A program made the position numbers and the translations under genes. A stretch of DNA of 64,000 nt from Chitinophaga sancti (GTDB lineage: Bacteria > Bacteroidota > Bacteroidia > Chitinophagales > Chitinophagaceae): contig NZ_CP139247.1 in assembly GCF_034087045.1 (NCBI RefSeq), positions 7,342,001 to 7,406,000 of the forward strand, given 5' to 3'. Positions within the stretch are counted from its first letter, which is position 1, and every line of letters starts with the position of its first letter. The notes beneath the pieces are model-generated. The model was given only the letters and a program-made list of their open reading frames with translations. It ran no database searches and had not been told where the DNA came from. Positions 61,331 through 64,000 of this stretch are shown here, piece by piece.

Positions 61331-64000
61331 TTAGTTGACAACTGTTACGATAAAAGTAATGTTAGCACCTGTAGTCCCAAGATTCTTGGTAGAAGGACTT
61401 GTAAATACCACATTGACTGTATTACTAGTGCCATATGCATAGGCAATGGAAACACCGGTATTCAGTGCGGAGGCCGGATTGACTGTTATGGCAGAAGTAT
61501 TGCTTACACCTGATAAAGTGTATGTTATAGTAGTAGAACCAGAGCCGGTAATACTGGTATTACCAGCTATAGTAAAAGTAGACTTAATGATGTTCGTCAA
61601 TGCAGTACCTGCACTACCTACTTTCACTGTTCCATTCATTGTAGTATTACCTGTTACGGCCAATGTAGAGTTCAGTGCAGTTGCACCAGTTACTCTTGTT
61701 GTCCCACTCACATCCAGGTTATAAGCAGGAGAAGCAGTACCTATACCCAACCTGTCATTTGTTTCATCCCATACAAAGCTGGTACTATCTGATGCAGCTT
61801 CTGCAGATGCATCGTAGGTACGTTTACCATACACGATCGCACCTACACCGATTTTATTATCACCATTCGTCAGGATAGCCTTGTACCAACCGTTACCGGC
61901 ATTCGTAGTAAGAGGAGCTGTAACACCCCCCCACTCTTTAATGGCCATCGTATTTTTATCGAAGTATAACTGTGTGGTATAGTTTGTACCATTGAATGCC
62001 ATCACACTCCATGCATAAGCATTGGTATATTTAGGACCGTTAGTCACTGCTCCGGTTACCGCACTTTGCCAGATCTTCATCACAGTAGTAGAACCGTCAG
62101 CCGTTGCGTAAGAAGCATCATTGGTAGTCGCCTTCCCATAAGTCGCACCACCGTCATTATCTGTATTAGGTTCCCATATACCAGTAGTACTATTATACTT
62201 TAATACCTGTCCGCTGGTTGGGGTAGCTGCTGATACCTTGACTCCCTGTACTTTACTCGCATTCCATATAGCCAGAGAGCTATCAGCATACAATGTACCT
62301 GCGGTAGTCAGCTTGAGGGTATTATCTAAAGTCACTTCCTGTGCAGCACCGGAGCCGGTTGAATACCTACCCAGCAATTTCTGAGTTGTTACATTCTGGA
62401 TATCGCTGATACCTAAAGCCCTGAAAGTAGGTGTAGCAGCCGCCCCTGAAGATGGACCTGCAAAAACAGTATTCGCCGTCTGTGTGTTGAATGAAGCAGT
62501 CAACGTACCATTTGCAGTTAATGGTGAATTGGTGACTGTGAAGATCGAAGGCATAGATAAACCTACAGATGTAAGACCTGAGGCAGAAGCACTTGGTGTA
62601 GCCCATGACAACGTCGTACCATTAGATGTCAATACCTGTCCGGATGTACCAACCGTTGTCAACCCGGTACCACCCTGCGATACAGGCACTGTACCTGTAA
62701 TCTGTGAAAAAGGTAAGGCAGGAATATCTGCTGTTACCAAACTACGGAAAGTTGGTGTTCCTGCAGACCCGTTTGGCGCAGCAAAAACTGTATTCCCTGA
62801 TTGAGATGCCAGCGTCGCTGTAATTGTTCCATTTGCGGTAAGCGGTGAACCCGTTACAGAAAACAAAGAAGGTAAAGTCAATCCTACTGATGTCAAACCA
62901 TTATCAGTAGCTGGTGACCAGTTCGTACCATCATATTTTAATACCTGACTGGTAGCCGGTGCCGTAAATGCGACTCTTACACCTTGCAGCTTGCTGGCAT
63001 TCCATACTGATAATGCGCTATCTGCATACAGGTTACCACCGGTTGTAAATTTCAAAGTATTGTCTAGGGAGATTTCCTGTGCACTACCTGCTGTAGTGGC
63101 ATATCTACCTAACAATTTAGAAGCGCTGACATTCTGGATCTTAGCATATGTCACTGACTGGTTCGCAATAGTGGTTGCTATCGTACCAGATGAACCTGTG
63201 CCAGTCACATCCCCTGTCAGGGTAATTGTAGGAGTTGCATATGACAGGTTTGTTCCATCAGACATCAGTACCTGTCCCGCTGTTCCTACTGTTGTTAATC
63301 CTGTACCACCCTGAGATACAGGCACTGTACCTGTAATTTGAGAGAAGGGTAATGAAGGAATATCACTAGCTACCAGGGAACGGAACGAGGGCGTACCTGC
63401 AGCTCCGTTGGGTGCACCTAAAAATGTATTTGCTGTCTGTGAGCTCAATGAACCCGTCAGTGTACCATTCGCTGTCAGCGGGGAATTCGAAAATGTATAC
63501 AGTGGTAATGTTATTCCAACAGAAGTCAGACCCGCATTATCATCAGCAGCCGGTGTCCAGCTTGTACCATTATATTTTAATACCTGTCCGGTAGTAGGTG
63601 TTGCAAGGGATACTGCTATACTCTGGATTTTGCTCGCATTGTAAACAGCCAGTGTAGTATCTACGTATATATAACCACCGGTAGTCATTTTCAATGTTCT
63701 GTCCATTGATACAGACTGCCCTGTACCTGTACCATTTGAATAACGGCCTACAAGACGCTGTGTGCCCAATGTCATATCAGTAGGAACCAGTGAGCGGAAG
63801 GTAGGTGTACCTGCACTTGCATCAGGAGCAGCAAATACCGTATTCGCAGTCTGACTGCTTGTACCAATTGTAAATGTTCCATTAGCAGTTAACGTGGCCG
63901 GAGATACTGTCAGAAAAGAAGGTACTACTAAACCAATAGAGGAAATAGAACCACTGTTATCATCAGCAGCAGGTGACCAGGTGGTACCATTCCATTTCAG
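61331..64000 (-). CDS. Large repetitive tail-fibre/adhesin-like protein (3' part; 5' end outside window)
   Basis: 889 residues are visible and the frame is open to the right edge, so the start is missing. The sequence is Thr/Ser/Gly/Asn-rich with long repeats: marker L(V/L)GRY recurs every 214 then 246 residues, SQGGTGLTTVGT every 212, and SPLTANGT at 212 and 107. Within them are phrases such as GQVLKYNGTSWTPA and TPTFRSLV.DIP. Nearer the C-terminus is DRLGIGTASPAYNLDVSGTT, typical of phage tail-fibre-like and Bacteroidota surface proteins, then a final all-beta domain ending NITFIVTVVN. There is no obvious T9SS C-terminal sorting domain. It is probably secreted or surface-exposed; the role is unknown. 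Confidence 0.75.
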   Translation of the reverse strand: MKWNGTTWSPAADDNSGSISSIGLVVPSFLTVSPATLTANGTFTIGTSSQTANTVFAAPDASAGTPTFRSLVPTDMTLGTQRLVGRYSNGTGTGQSVSMDRTLKMTTGGYIYVDTTLAVYNASKIQSIAVSLATPTTGQVLKYNGTSWTPAADDNAGLTSVGITLPLYTFSNSPLTANGTLTGSLSSQTANTFLGAPNGAAGTPSFRSLVASDIPSLPFSQITGTVPVSQGGTGLTTVGTAGQVLMSDGTNLSYATPTITLTGDVTGTGSSGTIATTIANQSVTYAKIQNVSASKLLGRYATTAGSAQEISLDNTLKFTTGGNLYADSALSVWNASKLQGVRVAFTAPATSQVLKYDGTNWSPATDNGLTSVGLTLPSLFSVTGSPLTANGTITATLASQSGNTVFAAPNGSAGTPTFRSLVTADIPALPFSQITGTVPVSQGGTGLTTVGTSGQVLTSNGTTLSWATPSASASGLTSVGLSMPSIFTVTNSPLTANGTLTASFNTQTANTVFAGPSSGAAATPTFRALGISDIQNVTTQKLLGRYSTGSGAAQEVTLDNTLKLTTAGTLYADSSLAIWNASKVQGVKVSAATPTSGQVLKYNSTTGIWEPNTDNDGGATYGKATTNDASYATADGSTTVMKIWQSAVTGAVTNGPKYTNAYAWSVMAFNGTNYTTQLYFDKNTMAIKEWGGVTAPLTTNAGNGWYKAILTNGDNKIGVGAIVYGKRTYDASAEAASDSTSFVWDETNDRLGIGTASPAYNLDVSGTTRVTGATALNSTLAVTGNTTMNGTVKVGSAGTALTNIIKSTFTIAGNTSITGSGSTTITYTLSGVSNTSAITVNPASALNTGVSIAYAYGTSNTVNVVFTSPSTKNLGTTGANITFIVTVVN

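Noticed and set aside
61243..61341. Longer N-terminus for cytidylate kinase
   Set aside because: The extension would translate the terminator hairpin of the upstream gene; conserved sequence begins only at the TTG 61242.
61331..61600. Type IX secretion C-terminal sorting domain on the repetitive protein
   Set aside because: The last 80 residues form a beta-rich segment but lack the usual conserved blocks and terminal Lys-rich strand of T9SS sorting domains.

Overview
The window comes from a Bacteroidota chromosome, most likely a Chitinophaga-like member of the Chitinophagaceae. Several signs point there: TAnnTTTG -7 promoter elements before many genes, almost no Shine-Dalgarno sites, three LytS/LytTR two-component pairs, a PorW/SprE gliding/type IX secretion protein, an outer-membrane beta-barrel receptor with a carboxypeptidase-like N-terminal domain, a Porin_10-type porin, bactofilin and AtpZ. 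No tRNA, rRNA, CRISPR array, intact prophage or transposase was seen. Most of the sequence is core chromosome, with tandem-repeat arrays lying in the intergenic spacers.

Layout. 0-1.3 kb: two tandem-repeat fields flanking a small uncharacterised gene whose C-terminal pentapeptide repeat runs on, in frame, past its stop codon. 1.3-8.5 kb: CPA2 antiporter, the N-end-rule pair clpS-aat, a lipoprotein, and mntR-mntH behind an MntR-box-like palindrome. 8.6-11.6 kb: a minus-strand operon of LiaF-like protein, DUF4288 protein, LytS-type kinase and LytTR regulator. 11.8-15.4 kb: SGNH hydrolase and two isocitrate dehydrogenases of different subfamilies. 15.5-22.4 kb: L,D-transpeptidase, porin, purine nucleoside phosphorylase, sucC. 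22.5-26.1 kb: a 24-bp repeat array, a DUF4407 protein, and a bactofilin/AtpZ/SprT operon next to an M23-type membrane stub. 26.3-33.1 kb: PorW/SprE, PBP1A, M28 peptidase.

33.2-41.5 kb is the most unusual part. A C39-like protein without its catalytic Cys and His and a LanC-like protein without most zinc ligands are transcribed away from a 56-residue lanthipeptide-precursor-like gene. An S41 peptidase-kinase-LytTR operon and a convergent TonB-dependent-receptor-like protein follow. No LanB/LanM dehydratase or C39 ABC exporter is present. I read this as a candidate non-catalytic peptide-handling and sensing module; that is inference.

41.6-64 kb: yidC and pyrG, separated by a perfect 27-bp inverted repeat; a thioesterase; an HD hydrolase; a 1-kb structured non-coding stretch; a siroheme/sulfite-reductase operon; an HAD phosphatase; a decayed ketosynthase-III fragment; rpsA; rhomboid; ispH; a third LytTR regulator and TPR-kinase; cmk; and the 3' end of a large repetitive tail-fibre/adhesin-like gene that runs off the right edge. 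Several genes (rpsA, cmk, the kinase at 9.4-10.4 kb) appear to use TTG starts.
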